From assembly GCA_020740775.1 (NCBI GenBank), contig JAHEWK010000025.1, forward strand, positions 496,001-560,000: DNA of 64,000 bases. The letters are read 5' to 3'. The notes beneath the pieces are model-generated. The model was not told the origin of the DNA, made no database searches, and was given only the letters and a program-made list of their open reading frames with translations. A program made the translations under genes and the position numbers. The DNA is from Ilyonectria destructans. Its lineage: Eukaryota > Ascomycota > Sordariomycetes > Hypocreales > Nectriaceae. This document shows positions 23,323-35,594 of this stretch, piece after piece. Each line of letters opens with the position of its first letter. Position 1 is the first letter of the stretch.

Positions 23323-25825
23323 GGCCTATTTAGGTATTTGTTAGTAGGACTGTCCAGAATGATCAACACTATTGAGGGCGACGGACCTCGTAGCCAGGTT
23401 CATGCATGAATCGGTCTTCGATTTCTCTCTGGATCTGGAAAGGTCTGAGCTACATAACTACCGGAAGCAGGATAGATGACGAACATGTTCCTCATGCAAC
23501 TCATTCATGATTTTGCTCCGATTCACTGATCACTTGTCAGCGTGCAAAAAGCTGGAAAAGGATGGTCTTTATGCGGACACACTATATCCTGCAGCGTTGA
23601 AGCCATCTTTTGCTACCGCATTTGCCACCTCCGAAGAGTTGTATCTTTTCTGATGACTGGAGTCGAGTTCATTTGACTTGGGGAACCCAATGCTTGATTG
23701 ACTGCCTCGATGCGCCATCCTGGAAAGTGCTTGTATATTCGAGGTAAAGGCAATGTTGGCAATAAGAGTTCGTATTTACTACTCGAGTGACGAAAATGAG
23801 AGAAAAAGAATTGGAACATCTGCAGCGTCATCAGCAGATATAAGTATATACGGAGGGCGAGGTGTCTTATGGATGACATCACAGTATCATCGCTGTCTCA
23901 CGTCATTGAGTGTTGTGACGGTACAAGAGCACGAACGAGGTCGGGTGCGACTTGGGTAAAATGATTGTTTACAAGGAGAGAAAGAGATTCCTAAGGAAAG
24001 CTCTGACTTAAGCTATTTACACAAATTCATAAAGTGAGACTATTCATAAAGTATGAAAGTCACATGATCGTTCCCTCACAAGTGTCACACCAGCCAAGAC
24101 GTGCAACGATTGAACGATAGTAAAGCCAATCACCTTTTAATAGTGACGAGTGATGCTTTTTAAACTCACGATACCCCGCCGCTACCAACACAGGCGATAA
24201 TCTAGACCACCTGTCGGGGCAGTGACTTCCCGTCACTTGTGCTGCAGCGCGTCACGGCGAACCATCCAATAGCAATGGAGTTACAAAAAGGTAGAATTAC
24301 TTTATTACTGAGCTGGGACTAACGTTCCATCAGCCTACGTTTATACATTTGTTGGAATTTTACTACCGATCTTGGTTTCGTGTTCTGTGATTTTGCAGCT
24401 AATGACCGAAAACTTATGGTAACAAAACACCTGATCCACTCAGTTCAAGCCCCCTTGAACCTGTTGCGGACCATATAGGTCACGTGAGGGGCCCACGAGA
24501 GCATCAAGCCCGAGGCCGGACTGGCAGGTTAGGGCTAAGGCGAATGCCACCACTGTATTTAGCTGTGCGAATGCTTCTAGCTACTGCTGAATACCAACCT
24601 TTGTATCTCTTTGAGTCTAACCGATTGTGACACCTCCGGCAACAGAACCATCACCCTACCCTATACCTCAGCGTAGACCCGACCGTCACACCAGCCTTGT
24701 TCCCCGCCCTTTTCCTCACAGCCTTGCGACCACGCGGGTTTACCCCACGGCGTTTACCTTTCATTCATGCATATTGCGGATATTCACATTTCCTTCTGCC
24801 AGACGGTCTGCGTTGGCAGAAGGGGTTGCATCCACGGCAAATAGTCCAGACAGTCTGGTCGTATGGGTGAGCAAGGAGCCACCAAAGCTTGGTGAGGGCT
24901 TCCAGTCTCTCATCAACTTTGAGTATCTCGGAGACTGTGACGATTTCGCTTTGATGATATCTGGATAGACGGAGTCTTTGTACTGATGCACTCTCTGCCT
25001 CCTGAACCGCGAGAAGGCCAACCAACCTCGGATACAATGTTCGAACTGTACATCGAGTGTCACGCGGCCCACAGCACTGAATTCTCACATGAAGAACAAG
25101 TGTCAGTCAAAGAAAGGGCTTACTCGTCGTGTGGTGTGATAGTCGCACTATATAATTAGAGGCGTCAAAATGTCTCTGGACCCAGGACAATCATGCTATA
25201 GAAATGCCCCGATAGTCTCAATCTTACAGCCAAGTCATCGCCCTTTACAAGGCAGCAACTATACCAGTGATTACCAACTGGAGATGTGTCACGGCCCAGG
25301 CTAGACGGCCTGGCAGAACCCATGAGGTATCCACTTTTTATGTCCAACCACGAATGGAGCGTGGCCAAATGGATCGTGCCCACGATCCCTCCAATCACCA
25401 CAAGTATATATACAAACTATGTATTTGCACATTAGATAGAACCCCGCGCTCTCTTGCTATTACATAACAGACTTGGTTACACAAAGCTGCTGCCGCAGTT
25501 GGATGCTGCGCCCGCACCGCATTGCCTCATACTCTTCTCACGTGTGCGGCCCTAAAATTGGGACAGGCCACAGTTTAGTCCTAAAGAAAGTAACCTGCCG
25601 AGGTTAGCACGGCTGCATGGAGCTAAGCTCTGAGGCATAGGTGGCGCTACCGAACCGTTCGGTAGTGGTGTACAATATCTGTATGTACTCAAGAAGACAC
25701 AGCCCTACTAGTCTGGTTCCCAAGAAAAGGCCTAGAAGCGGGGTCCCCTCTTCCCAAAAATGTTGGCCCACGAAGGCATGTACGGGATATCCTGGAGGCA
25801 ATGCCGTTACTAGGATCGATTGAGT
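23323..25825. other. Long stretch without recognisable gene
   Basis: Several open frames of 60-110 codons occur (for example around 24627-24968 on + and 24761-25088 on -), but none shows a known motif or credible start and splice context. A promoter-like region or further relics cannot be excluded. Confidence 0.35.
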
Positions 25826-26563
25826 CTAAAAATAGTATCTCGATCCTTTTTCCGGGACCATTTCACAAGGAGCCGAAAACGGCCACAAGCCTATTAATGT
25901 CCGGGTTTCGTACTTGCCGTAGGGATACATATGCGATACCGTCATAAGTGCTTCCCCACCGAATCGACCGATCGCGCCCCGGCTGGTGAGCCACTTACGC
26001 GTCACCAACTGCACAAGGCGATGCATGTCAAAGCTGCCGTTATTCTTCTCCGTCACGAACGAGAAAGCTTTCAGGACACCTAACGCTTCTGTAAGCTCCA
26101 TCTCGCTCCGCGGGCCCCCGTTCCGTTCGTGCTCGCCGTAATGCGATATAAACTGCGCCGGAATATCTTGACGATCGAGAATGCTCATGAATGAGAGGAG
26201 CTCGCTAGCTAAGGCGTGCTGCTGCTCAATCTGCTGAAACGAGAGAATCCACGTTTGCGCCACTGCCTGGGGAGCCTCGGAGTCTCGCCCGACTGTCTCA
26301 CTCCTTACTGAGCAGGTGCACGATGTTCTTGTCTCCATCCGCGGCAAGTTGCAGTTTTCTGCAGGCGTACGTACGTCAAGGCCACCATCTAACAGCCTTG
26401 GCCCAGTGGTGAAGATCCTCCACGATTTCTTCAACCCATCTCGACAGGCAATACAGGCATGATAACAAATGAGGCAGCAGGTCAACGAGGGAGAGAGACC
26501 GCGTTCTTTAAAAGCCCAAGCTCCCTCCTTGTCTACGGAACCTGCCATTAGCTGAATTACCAC
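25826..26563 (-). pseudogene. NLR (NB-ARC) relic, winged-helix region
   Basis: Between about 25910 and 26290 the frame reads QTWILSFQQIEQQHALASEL, LLSFMSILDRQDIPAQF, then SFDMHRLVQLVTRKWL. This is the segment after the NB-ARC nucleotide-binding core in fungal Pfs/NB-ARC/TPR-type NLRs. These are intracellular receptors linked to non-self recognition and programmed cell death. The upstream part is scrambled, with no P-loop visible. The downstream frame runs into unrelated sequence and stops, without TPR or WD40 repeats. It is therefore a relic truncated at both ends. Confidence 0.7.
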
Positions 26564-26785
26564 CAGCCAATCAACTTCACGCTTGCCTTTTGCATTAAGA
26601 AATCATCGCTTTCTTTCACTCATTACACTGTAACGCCAACGCAATGAAGGTCCTCTTGGGACAGCTCAAATTGCTTCAAAGGGTCATCAATGACCCATGC
26701 GTTCCAGTACTTTCGTTAATTGGAAATTCATTTTTATTTATTTTGCGTTCCCCGATGATTTGACATTCTATATTCCGGTCGAGAT

Positions 26786-29700
26786 CTAACCCGCCGTCGT
26801 CAAGATGTACGAGGTAATAGCGCTCATGCGCTCGCTAGTGAGCTTCAGGGACACCCTCAACAGTTCCCTACCAACCTCCGGCTGCTCGATTTGAATCTTG
26901 GCCCACTGCTCCCGGTCCATAAGCCAGACGACACAATCTCTCTCCACACCGCAGTCGCCGTTCGATCAGTCTCGGAAAAGAAGGGGAGCTCGCCGCAGGT
27001 CGTGCCCGCCACGATGCTCTCGCAAAGCCATCCCTGAGGGAGGTCGTATTCAGCCCGGATGATGCCCCGTTCCAACATGTAGAAGCCGTTCGCCGACTCT
27101 CCGCGCCGGAAAAGAATGGTACCGGCCGGATACTCGCGTCGGGTAAAGTATGAGGTTGCTGGGAACCAGAAGTCCTCGTTTCTTTCCTCGTTTCTTTCAC
27201 TGAGGCCCTGGAAGATCTGGAGCATGAGCCTAAGAGGCTCTTTGAAGCTCATCCATCTGGATGGATGCTGCACGTCGACACTGCTCAGCGCATCCTGGGC
27301 AGCCTCGACAAGATGGTTTCGCCGAGGTGAGTTGAAGGGCGGGTCGAATGAGGAGAACGCAGTCGAAGATCTCGCAGGGACATCCAAGTTCTGGACGGAA
27401 ACTCGCTTCAAAGAAAGCTCCTCCTGTCTCGCATATAGGGTTTTTAGAAGCTCGTTCTCGCAGCTCTCCAATGCAGAGTTAAGATCGGGCACCATCATGA
27501 CATCGATTCCATCGCTTCCTAATCCAACGGCCCTCAGGTTTCGACCAAGCTCACTGTCGCAGTCAACACCACTCAGGACAAAAACAACGTCCTTGTTGTT
27601 GAGAAGCCTACTGATGGTATTGAACGCTTCACCGGCCGAGTAATCAAGGCCAGAAATGTGCCACAAGTCCAATATTAGGAACTTGATGGGCTGCTTGGCA
27701 AATGCACTGTCCTCCAACAGGCCTCGAATCTTCTCCTCGACGCTCACAACGGTTCCGAAGAAGAGATACCCCGTGAGCTTCACAATATAAATCTGGCAGC
27801 CAACCCGGTGCAGGTAGTGATGCTGGCAGGGATTGCGCCTCACAGTGGAGGTGACAATATCACCAGAATAGTTTCCACGGATAGCTGACACAAGTGAAGT
27901 CTGTAGAATGAGTGATGCGAAGGCTAGCAAGATGCCAACCCCGATACCCACCACAAAGTCGTGAATGCCCATGACGAGCACAGTGACGACTACGGTTATG
28001 TACTCAGCGAGCTTGAGCTTCTTGCGGGGGAGCCATAGCGCCTCCAACATGAGCTCAAAGCCCAGATCAAAGATCAAAGTGCCCACCATCATGACCGGAA
28101 TGAATCCGATAAGTGATGGGCCAACAAGCATGACGCCGAAGGTGGCGGCAGCTAGCATGTAGCCTGCGAGGCGTGTGTTTCCGCCTGACCGCATGAAAAA
28201 CACGGTGTTCGCATAGACCAAATAGTTCTGGATACTGCCAAAGCAACCAGACAGGAAATTGGAATAGCCATGAAGCCTCAGCTCCTTGTCGAGATCAGCG
28301 TGATCTTCGCCGCAGTTCAGGGCCAAGGCAGGGACGTTGATCGGGACATGTAGGATGCCGAAGAAGGTTAAGGCGAACATGGCAGGGATACATTCGACGA
28401 CTGCATCCCAGCGCACAAGTTTGAACTCTGATGTGATTGTTAGAATGGTTGCCAAAGACATCTATAGAGAGTGAAAAGTACTTACGGTAGAGAGTGTAGA
28501 AATACCACCACGGCTCCCAGGAGGGTGGACCTTGGAAAATCCATCCTTGGTCACGCAATGTATCCACATCCAACACATCGAGAGCCAATACAAAAAAGTC
28601 AAAAACCAAGGGAATCGCCAAGATAAACAAAGGCAAAAATAACTTGGAGGTAATTTTTGACTGCTCGTAGAAGAGAAGAATGGCCAGTATCAGGGGGACA
28701 ACCCAGAGCGGTACGGTTGATGGGTTTATCAACTTCTTCAGCGTGTCAAGGTCATATTCCAGACTACCGTCGAGGCGAGCCGATACCTCGAACCCCGTAG
28801 CGACCAAGAACCATCCGACGCCACCTATGCATCCAATCAAGATGTGTCGGGGGATGAACCCCACCATATATCCAACCTTGAATCGGCCCACGAGATAGAA
28901 GACGAGGCCGGTAATCATGGCACTTATGGAGTATGACACGATAGTGGTGGCAATGGTGGCGTCAGGGTTATTCTCTCCAACCGTATCGGTGATTCGGAAC
29001 GCCATGTTGTGAAAGAACGGCACCACCTCGATCTGCGGCGTGTTAGTCAATGACGTCGGAATTGCGCCATACTACCTTATCAGACTCACCAATTCAGACC
29101 CCACGGCGCCCTTAAAGATACTGCCCGATGAGAATGTGATTTGTGACACGATGGTGCTGACATAGAAAACTGAGATACCGGCAGATCCTAGATGTGAAAA
29201 GATTGGCTTTCCCAGAGGAAAAAGAATCATGCCTGTTATCCGTCAGCGAATTGTATAAGCGCCCCATAGCAGTTTAACGCACCGTAAGAGAGCGCATCTA
29301 GAATGTTGAGCAATAGACCAACAGCCACGGCGGGCAAGCATGAGACGGGAGTAACCACCGTGTTGTGCCATATTGCCTTGCCATCCCAGTGGCGCAGATT
29401 GACGGCGACCGCAACGCTATGTGTCATTCGTTCTTCCACCTTGTGGCCTGCTTCTACCAAACCGCTCATCCAAGGACGCTTTGCGCGAGATTTCTGACCC
29501 TCAAGATCCTCCGTGTAAGACCGCCTTCCGCCTGAAGTCACCCTCGACAGCAGTGGCGTGCGCTCCGAACTGGCATCGGTATGGAAACGCGGCTCGGGCT
29601 GGTTTCGGTCCCCATCGTCTTCTTCATGTTCGGTCTCGGGAGGGTGATGTTGAGCCATCGACTGAGGAGGGGAGCCCTTGAGGAGGTTTGCAAGAACCGA

Positions 29701-29823
29701 GGGCCCGGCGGGCGCTTGTGTGGCACGCTCGGCCTCTGGCGACGGCGGCTCAGATACCTCTACAATCGTTGTCGAGTTGCGCGCATGGTCAGCTATGGAA
29801 GACTCGTCGCCGTAATCGGACAC
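26786..29823 (-). CDS. SulP-STAS-cNMP-binding transporter (YGR125W/Vsb1-like)
   Basis: This is a multi-spanning anion-transporter-family protein. Exons 29283-29823, 29090-29232, 28486-29032 and 28427 downward join in frame with canonical sites; introns are 50, 57 and 58 nt. The layout is a polar cytosolic N-terminus (about 1-140, containing ERTPLLS), a SulP membrane domain, a STAS domain near 630-760, and a cyclic-nucleotide-binding-like domain (PAGTILFRRGE; CGELPFFSETDRTATA). This order is that of yeast YGR125W/Vsb1, which acts at the vacuole; location here is inferred. The frame first stops at 26857. A 2-nt GT expansion near 26944-26950 appears to shift it. Without that, the conserved tail (RDCVVWLMDREQW) continues to TAG 26786-26788. 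It is either a real C-terminal lesion or a sequencing error; the transporter core is unaffected. Confidence 0.85.
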
Positions 29824-31769
29824 GGTGACTTCGTGGACGGATGATCGCGAGCGTAGGAATACGGGGCTTGGGGGAGCTTTTCCGTCTGAGAGGAGGTAGG
29901 TGGCAAGCTCCGCGGTGTCTTGACGAATGTTTCTCGCATTTTGAACACTATCTACCGGAACTAGTCCGCAGGAGTTAGCGATTTTGGATTGTCTTCAATT
30001 TCTTTTATTTGGAAGCAAAAGCTGGGTGTAAGCAGGCGATGGTGTGGAGATGATAAGGGCATTAAGCGCATTAACTAAACATACCCAGTAAGTCATCTCG
30101 CACAGAGCTGTGAATAAAGGATCGAATGGGCTCTCGATGGCTAGGCGCGGAGCTGATGGACGTCGGGCGAGCTTGCGTAGTAGTAGTAGAAGTTTGGTGG
30201 GAACCGTGCGAAGGGCTGGAGCTGAAGCCATCGGCAGGTTGGAGCTGCGGGGGATCGCGCTGCGAGGTCGAGCTCAATGCCCTCCTCCTCCATTGAGTGA
30301 AGCCGAGCAGCGAAGACATTGGATCAGCTCAAAGCTCGGAACTGGCCGATGAAGCTCCGGGAGACAGCCGGAAAGTGGGAGGGATTGGGCATAGTTATTA
30401 ATATCGCATGGATGAGGACACGACAACGAAGAACGGAAAACATAGAGAAACTCAAACCACCACGAAAGGCAGAAGTAAAAGCATTCCAGGCTTCAGATAG
30501 CGGACAGACGGCGAGAGTTCGTGGGGAATGAAGTGACGAAACTCATTGACCGAGTCCTGGTGGGTCATGGCACCAGCGAGCGGGCGCAGCTGTGGCAATA
30601 AGTTTGAATAACGTATGGGTATCTTTTAATTTGTTTTCATGCCGCTTTAAAATTCACTCTGAACCACTTAACGACAGTAAACCTCCTCTGCAAGAAGAAG
30701 AGCTGAAACTTAAAAGCAGCATCATCACTCTTCCTAATTAAGCTAAAACAATACGGTGGTACCTGATAATTGATTCAAACTTATTGCCACATACTGGTAG
30801 TACGTACGTGAACGCCCGTAAACTAGTCAACTCAAGAAAAACCTTGCTTTCAATTCAGCGCAAGATTGATTCCCTTGTCCGTTTTGCATGTGGGCTCGCT
30901 CCTCAACACTCACAGACCGGGCACCGAACCCGCCCCTGCAGAGGGGTTGCTAACCAGTGCTGTGCGCAGCCGTTTCATCGCACTCTAGGGAAACAAAAAT
31001 CCCCCAGACGTTGCTCGTTCACCCATCCTCACAACCATGTCCAATTCCCCTTCGTCCAACGCAGCCGTTGGCAGCGTGCCCTCCACAGCCGACGACTCTG
31101 GTGAGCGATCCTGCCATCGTTGGCGCTGCCCCTCTTGTTCCTCAGCCTGACCCGCTCCGCCCGCCGATTTTGCCCCCAACCTGTTGTTGTTGTTGTTGTT
31201 GTTGATTAATTACCGTCATGAAGACATCTACTTGAGATATCTACAGAATCCCCAAAGGGGCAAGATGACGTGCTAGGCTGGTGTCAACAGCTGAAGAAAC
31301 CTAAGTACAGTAACCCGGGGCCGGAGCTATAGGCCATAAGGCCCGTAGCTCGGACCTGCAGTCCCCATCCCGTATAATCCACATACGAGCTGAGATTGCA
31401 ATCCTTCTTCCTCTTCCATCTAGCAATTAAGAGGCCCTATTTGACCTATTATTTCGAGCCCGATATCCGTCAGCGGATTTTCAGGGCGGGTGTCAGCATA
31501 CCCATATTTATTAACCAGCTTGGAATTCTCCAGTATTCCTATTCCTGCCTGCCGGCATTCAAAACCTCCAGAAATCGAGATCCGTATGATAGGAATAACT
31601 GCAGATGGGAAAACCTCGCGGGAACTCAGAGGGAAAAACCACTGCAGCTAGCATCCATTGATCAGGGCCATCAAGCCAGAACCCTGATGCCTACAAGTAG
31701 CCCGATTCTGTGACCTCTTGTAGACCTGGATTCACAGCCAAGATCCATAGATCGAGGCATCTAAGACCC
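29824..31769. other. 5' flank of the transporter and gene-free DNA
   Basis: No gene is supported. A (TTG) microsatellite of about eight units is at 31182-31204. An ATG frame at 31036 that meets a GTGAGC donor-like site after 22 codons could be an isolated first exon, but nothing follows it. Confidence 0.4.
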
Positions 31770-32040
31770 AGAGGTCATAGTAGCCTTAGCCCAGAGGCCA
31801 AGGCAGGTGCTAAGACGCGGTGGCCTTATGCACCTACATGCCGAGACACAGAGGTCAGGGCAGCTTAGGCCCAGAGGTCTAAGCAGGTAGGGTAGTAAGA
31901 CGCAGTGGCCTTACACACCTAGGTGCCGAGGCCCGGAGGCCAAGGCAGCTCAGGCCCAGAGGCCCAAGCAGGTACTAAGACTAAGATATAGCCTTATATA
32001 CCTAAGTGCCGAGTCGTAGAGATCAGGGCAGAGGTCGACG
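31770..32040 (+). repeat. Minisatellite, about 84 bp x 3
   Basis: Units begin near 31770, 31851 and 31937. Each contains AGAGGTCA- or GGAGGCCAA-like starts, GCCCAGAGG, AAGCAGGT, a GTGGCCTTA-like motif and CACCTA-GTGCCGAG. They are GC-rich and diverge by indels. No coding role was seen. Confidence 0.75.
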
Positions 32041-32393
32041 CCCACCTAGATTGAAGCTGGTGTCGTGACTGCTGTTGGCTGGCTGCGGTAGCTATACCTG
32101 CTGCGAGGTCTGAACCAGCATTACAGCATGTATAAGAGCCACAGCGGTGTCGTTTGGCCCCCGCAAGCCGTGCTGTGGGTCTGCTGCTATCTTAGCTGCC
32201 CAGCTGGTCAGGGCAGCAGGCTCCGATCGTGGCCGGAGCCCTTGGGCTGTGGCCGTGGCTGCTGCGTAAAGGAAGTCAACTCTCTCAATCCTTCCTTTAT
32301 TGCGGTGTTAGTGCCCGAAGGGCACCAACTGCTGTAGCAGCCAAATTTTGGTGGGCCTGCAAAATTTTCCACACTAGTGCTAACAGCCGCTAG

Positions 32394-32775
32394 TCAGGAA
32401 GAATTTTTACAGGAGAGAGTTGAGCCCCCAACCTGCCTACTGAACTTTCCAGTCAACACTGAGGCGCCCGCCAATTTCCCTCCTCGCCGAATGTGGTTCG
32501 GCATAACTGGCGAAGTAGATGCCACAGATGCCTCTGCGACTAGTGGCTTATGTACGGTAATGGCGCCAAGATCTGTAAGTAGGCGTGCATTACCTGGCTC
32601 AAACGATAGGTGAGATGCAAACCCAACGTGAACTGTCTGGACGCAGTCACCAGCGTCGGTGCGCCAGATCCGTACCGTCTGGTCCTCCGAGGCTGACGCT
32701 ACGAAGCTCCGAGTGAGAAGGCCACCGACCTAACGGAGCCGCTATGGCCCTTGAGTTCCTGGATGCAATCACCCG
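32394..32775 (-). pseudogene. WD40-repeat NLR relic
   Basis: The frame ending at 32711 reads GDCIQELKGHSGSVRSVAFS. After a frameshift it resumes as FVASASEDQTVRIW, DCVQTVHVGFASHLSFEP and LLTDLGAITV, stopping at 32394-32396. This matches the last WD40 blades and the short post-repeat segment typical of fungal NACHT-WD40 (NWD) receptors. At least one frameshift near 32707 and the absence of further repeats make it non-functional. Confidence 0.7.
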
Positions 32776-33295
32776 GGTTTGAGGATACAGGGGTGTCAGG
32801 CTGTTTGATAGCTCTTATCTTTTGCGACGCACGGTCCATAACATCCCGAGCAAGTCATCAATTGACGCCTGAAAAAGACAATAAAATCGGTTCACAGCGC
32901 TGCATTATGAGAAGGGTAAGTCTATGAGATGAGCTATATTTTCGCTTTCAATTGATATAATTTTCTTGATCGATATGATGCGGCCAATCCATGCGACCAA
33001 TCCATCCAGCCAACTGCAGAGAGTTGATATCATTCTGACCCCAAAATTCGCCAACTATGACGGCATTTCCAAATCGGTGAAGAGGGGTATGATGGCCCTC
33101 ATCGTTTTCAAATTGCGAGGCCGGCAGGGCCGCCTGTACACCACCCCGTCACTCCCCCCAGGTCGTCTCTTCTCAGCCCTGCTTCCGCGAGGCTCATGGA
33201 ATATGAAGCTCATTTAGCGGCTCCATTTTCGAGCCACACACGATCATACGAGTTTCCTTCCACAGAATCGGTCCCAGCTATCCTATGTATTTAAC

Positions 33296-33772
33296 ATGAC
33301 AAAGATGGACGGGCAACATCTCCTTCCTAGCTTTAGGCCCAACGATCCACATCCAGCCATGATCGGGTCGGTTGGCTGGCGAGGGCGCCAGCCACATTCG
33401 TCCATTCGTGCTCCTAGCCAAGACACCAGCGAGCCCGTCGAGACAACAATTGAACCGGATGACCTGCGGGCCATGAGCCCGCGGATGACAAGCGAGGATG
33501 TTGAAGCGTTGGAGCGTGAAATGCATACTGAACTGCGCCGGTTAGTGAAGACTATGGGATCTGCCGTGAACGTCAGATGTGTCCGAGGGTGGCCATCTTG
33601 GGAACTCCTCACTGACGTTTGTTCCTGTGGATCTAGGCATGCGAAGGCGTTGCAGGACTCGTTACTCCTCATCTTTAACTGTGTCGAGGCAGTTAAGAAG
33701 GGACATGAGAAGTTAGACAGCAACAACAAGTTGCTGCAGAAGTATATTGGAGATTTGACTAGCATGCGCTAG
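33296..33772 (+). CDS. SCOC/Slo1-like short coiled-coil protein
   Basis: Exon 1 is 33296-33540 and exon 2 is 33637-33772. The 96-nt intron (GTTAGT...ATCTAG) restores ELRR-HAKALQDSLLLI and gives 126 residues. The N-terminal half is polar and disordered. The C-terminal half is an amphipathic coiled coil ending NNKLLQKYIGDL. The heptad pattern and the LLLIFN-VEAVKKGHEKLD block are characteristic of fungal relatives of human SCOC and yeast Slo1, which bind Arl-type GTPases at the Golgi. A second in-frame ATG at 33305 is possible. The frame ends soon after the coiled coil, slightly earlier than I expect for the family. It is an intact, ordinary gene amid debris. Confidence 0.75.
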   Translation: MTKMDGQHLLPSFRPNDPHPAMIGSVGWRGRQPHSSIRAPSQDTSEPVETTIEPDDLRAMSPRMTSEDVEALEREMHTELRRLVKTMGSAVNVRCVRGWPSWELLTDVCSCGSRHAKALQDSLLLIFNCVEAVKKGHEKLDSNNKLLQKYIGDLTSMR

Positions 33773-35585
33773 AACATGGCTTCGGGCAGCCACGAGCCAG
33801 CGCACATCTTACATTCAACTCCAGACCTGGCTGTTCTATCCCTGCTACCTCTAGAACTAGCTAGTCCTTGCTGCCTTCAGAAATGGATGCGCATCATCAC
33901 ATCCATGCAGCCTCCAAAACTGGCTTCTCCATTCCTTTACCATCTAGAAACGGCTCTTTGCCATCCAAACATAGCCTCCAACTACTTGTCACACAGAATT
34001 TCATCATCCAAGAGGCTTGAATTACACACCCCTTCTGTCCATCTACTGTGGTCTACGAGACGGAATTCGTTGGAGAGCCAACGGAAAGCAGGTTTCAAAA
34101 ACCAGTAAAAGAATGCCAGTATACTACCAATAAGACAGAAGCGGCGACCGTCCAATGGGACATTGGATGGTAAGCAGCCGATGATAGTAGTCTAGCGACT
34201 GTTCGGCAGATTTAAGTAAGAGCACCGGGATCTGGCCTATGTGTCATCAACCGTCGCTATTTGTTGACGGAACTTGACGCTTGGTTTCTACCTGGCGACT
34301 CCGACAGGTAAGTCAAAAGTTCATTCACGTATCAGAAGTATAAAGCACTAAAACTAACCACCCTACTGTCAAAGATCTGCATTGAGATCAGGAACTGTCG
34401 TCTTCAGATTACTAAAATCCCTTTCGCGGATCGCATGCCCGTGCTCCGCTGCTGCTCCGCAGTTGGCTCGACGAGTGTATCCACAGATGAGCAAACATTC
34501 CCAACGCTGGTGCGCCGAATCGCACACAAATGTTGTCCACCCTCCTCCCCACAAGGCTTTTGTTCGTCGAGGGCGACTAGTCTCAGCCCACGATCCGTCT
34601 CGTCGAATCTGCCTGGGAGGGAATCGAGGCAGATTGCTACGCTGCACTTGGAGGAGAAAGGAATTGCGTACTGCTGTGCTTAGCCAACCTTCTGCCATCC
34701 TAGACCGCCTGGCCCCTGGTTAGGTCTCACATGGACCGTGATAGTACCGGTAGGTTGTAACCCGCTTACCGGTAAAGCTCCGGCCGAGGATTGAATCTGC
34801 TCGGGAGAGGAAGATGCCGGCCATGGATTCTTGGCAGCTGGGTTTCTACACCTTGTGACCTGGCTACACTTGGCCTTCTGTAGCAACAGCCATTGCACAA
34901 GCGATGTTGCCGCTAAGGACCTTAGTGCTTATCCTGTAATATTGTCGCACAGGCCGAATTTCAGCAGCACATACAACACGACGCTTTCGCCGCCATTTCA
35001 TTCTCTGCTCATACCTACTGGTCTTGGCAAGGCAACTTTCGTGGCCCGGACGCTGCATTCGGTTAATCTCACAGTCACCCTTTTTTTTGGTTGTGCCTTC
35101 CGTGGTTATTACAGCTTTCCAAAGTAAAGTCAAATATAATAGTAAGCAGCCACAAAACACTGATGTGTGCGGTGCTTTTGGGTGGTTGGTCTCAATCGTG
35201 GGAGCGCCAGCTCACGACATATCCAGCGCTGACTCTGAGCACCGTTTGCCGTCACCTTGCAGCGCTAGTGCAGATGAGGTGCAACAGTAAGCTTACTCGA
35301 GAGACTGCCAAGAGAACCCTAAAATCAAGCCTCAGCGTCTGGGGTGAGGAACCAAACTTGTGGTGGAATCGCAGACGCGGCAAGGAGGCCACCATACATT
35401 AGAGACAATGAATAAGAACTGCGAGAATCGCACAATGAAGACTCCTTCAACACTGTCAGCATGAAGTTGAATTTTGTGCGTTCTCTTCCTTCCAACTATA
35501 TCATTATTGCCTTTCTTCAAGCTCTCTGGTATAATTTGTGCTGCTACCATTTCTCGGCTCTCGACCTGCACATAGACCTACGGCC
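33773..35585. other. Gene-free DNA
   Basis: Open frames at 33776-34108, 34382-34723 and 34831-35127 lack motifs, and I do not support them as genes. The last part (about 35500-35585) is the upstream region of the gene interrupted by the hAT element. Confidence 0.35.
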
Positions 35586-35594
35586 ATGAAAGCC

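Noticed and set aside
28462..28485. 24-nt intron in the transporter ending at CTATAG
   Set aside because: Using the acceptor CATCAG at 28428-28430 gives a normal 58-nt intron with a CTAAC branch site and restores the family sequence (YQFKLVRWDAV).
33283..33765. 160-codon frame antisense to the SCOC-like gene
   Set aside because: It has no recognisable motif, and the opposite strand has a conserved coiled coil with a frame-restoring intron.
34382..34723. 113-codon open frame
   Set aside because: Arg/Pro-rich with no motif; long frames also exist on the opposite strand, as expected by chance in GC-rich DNA.
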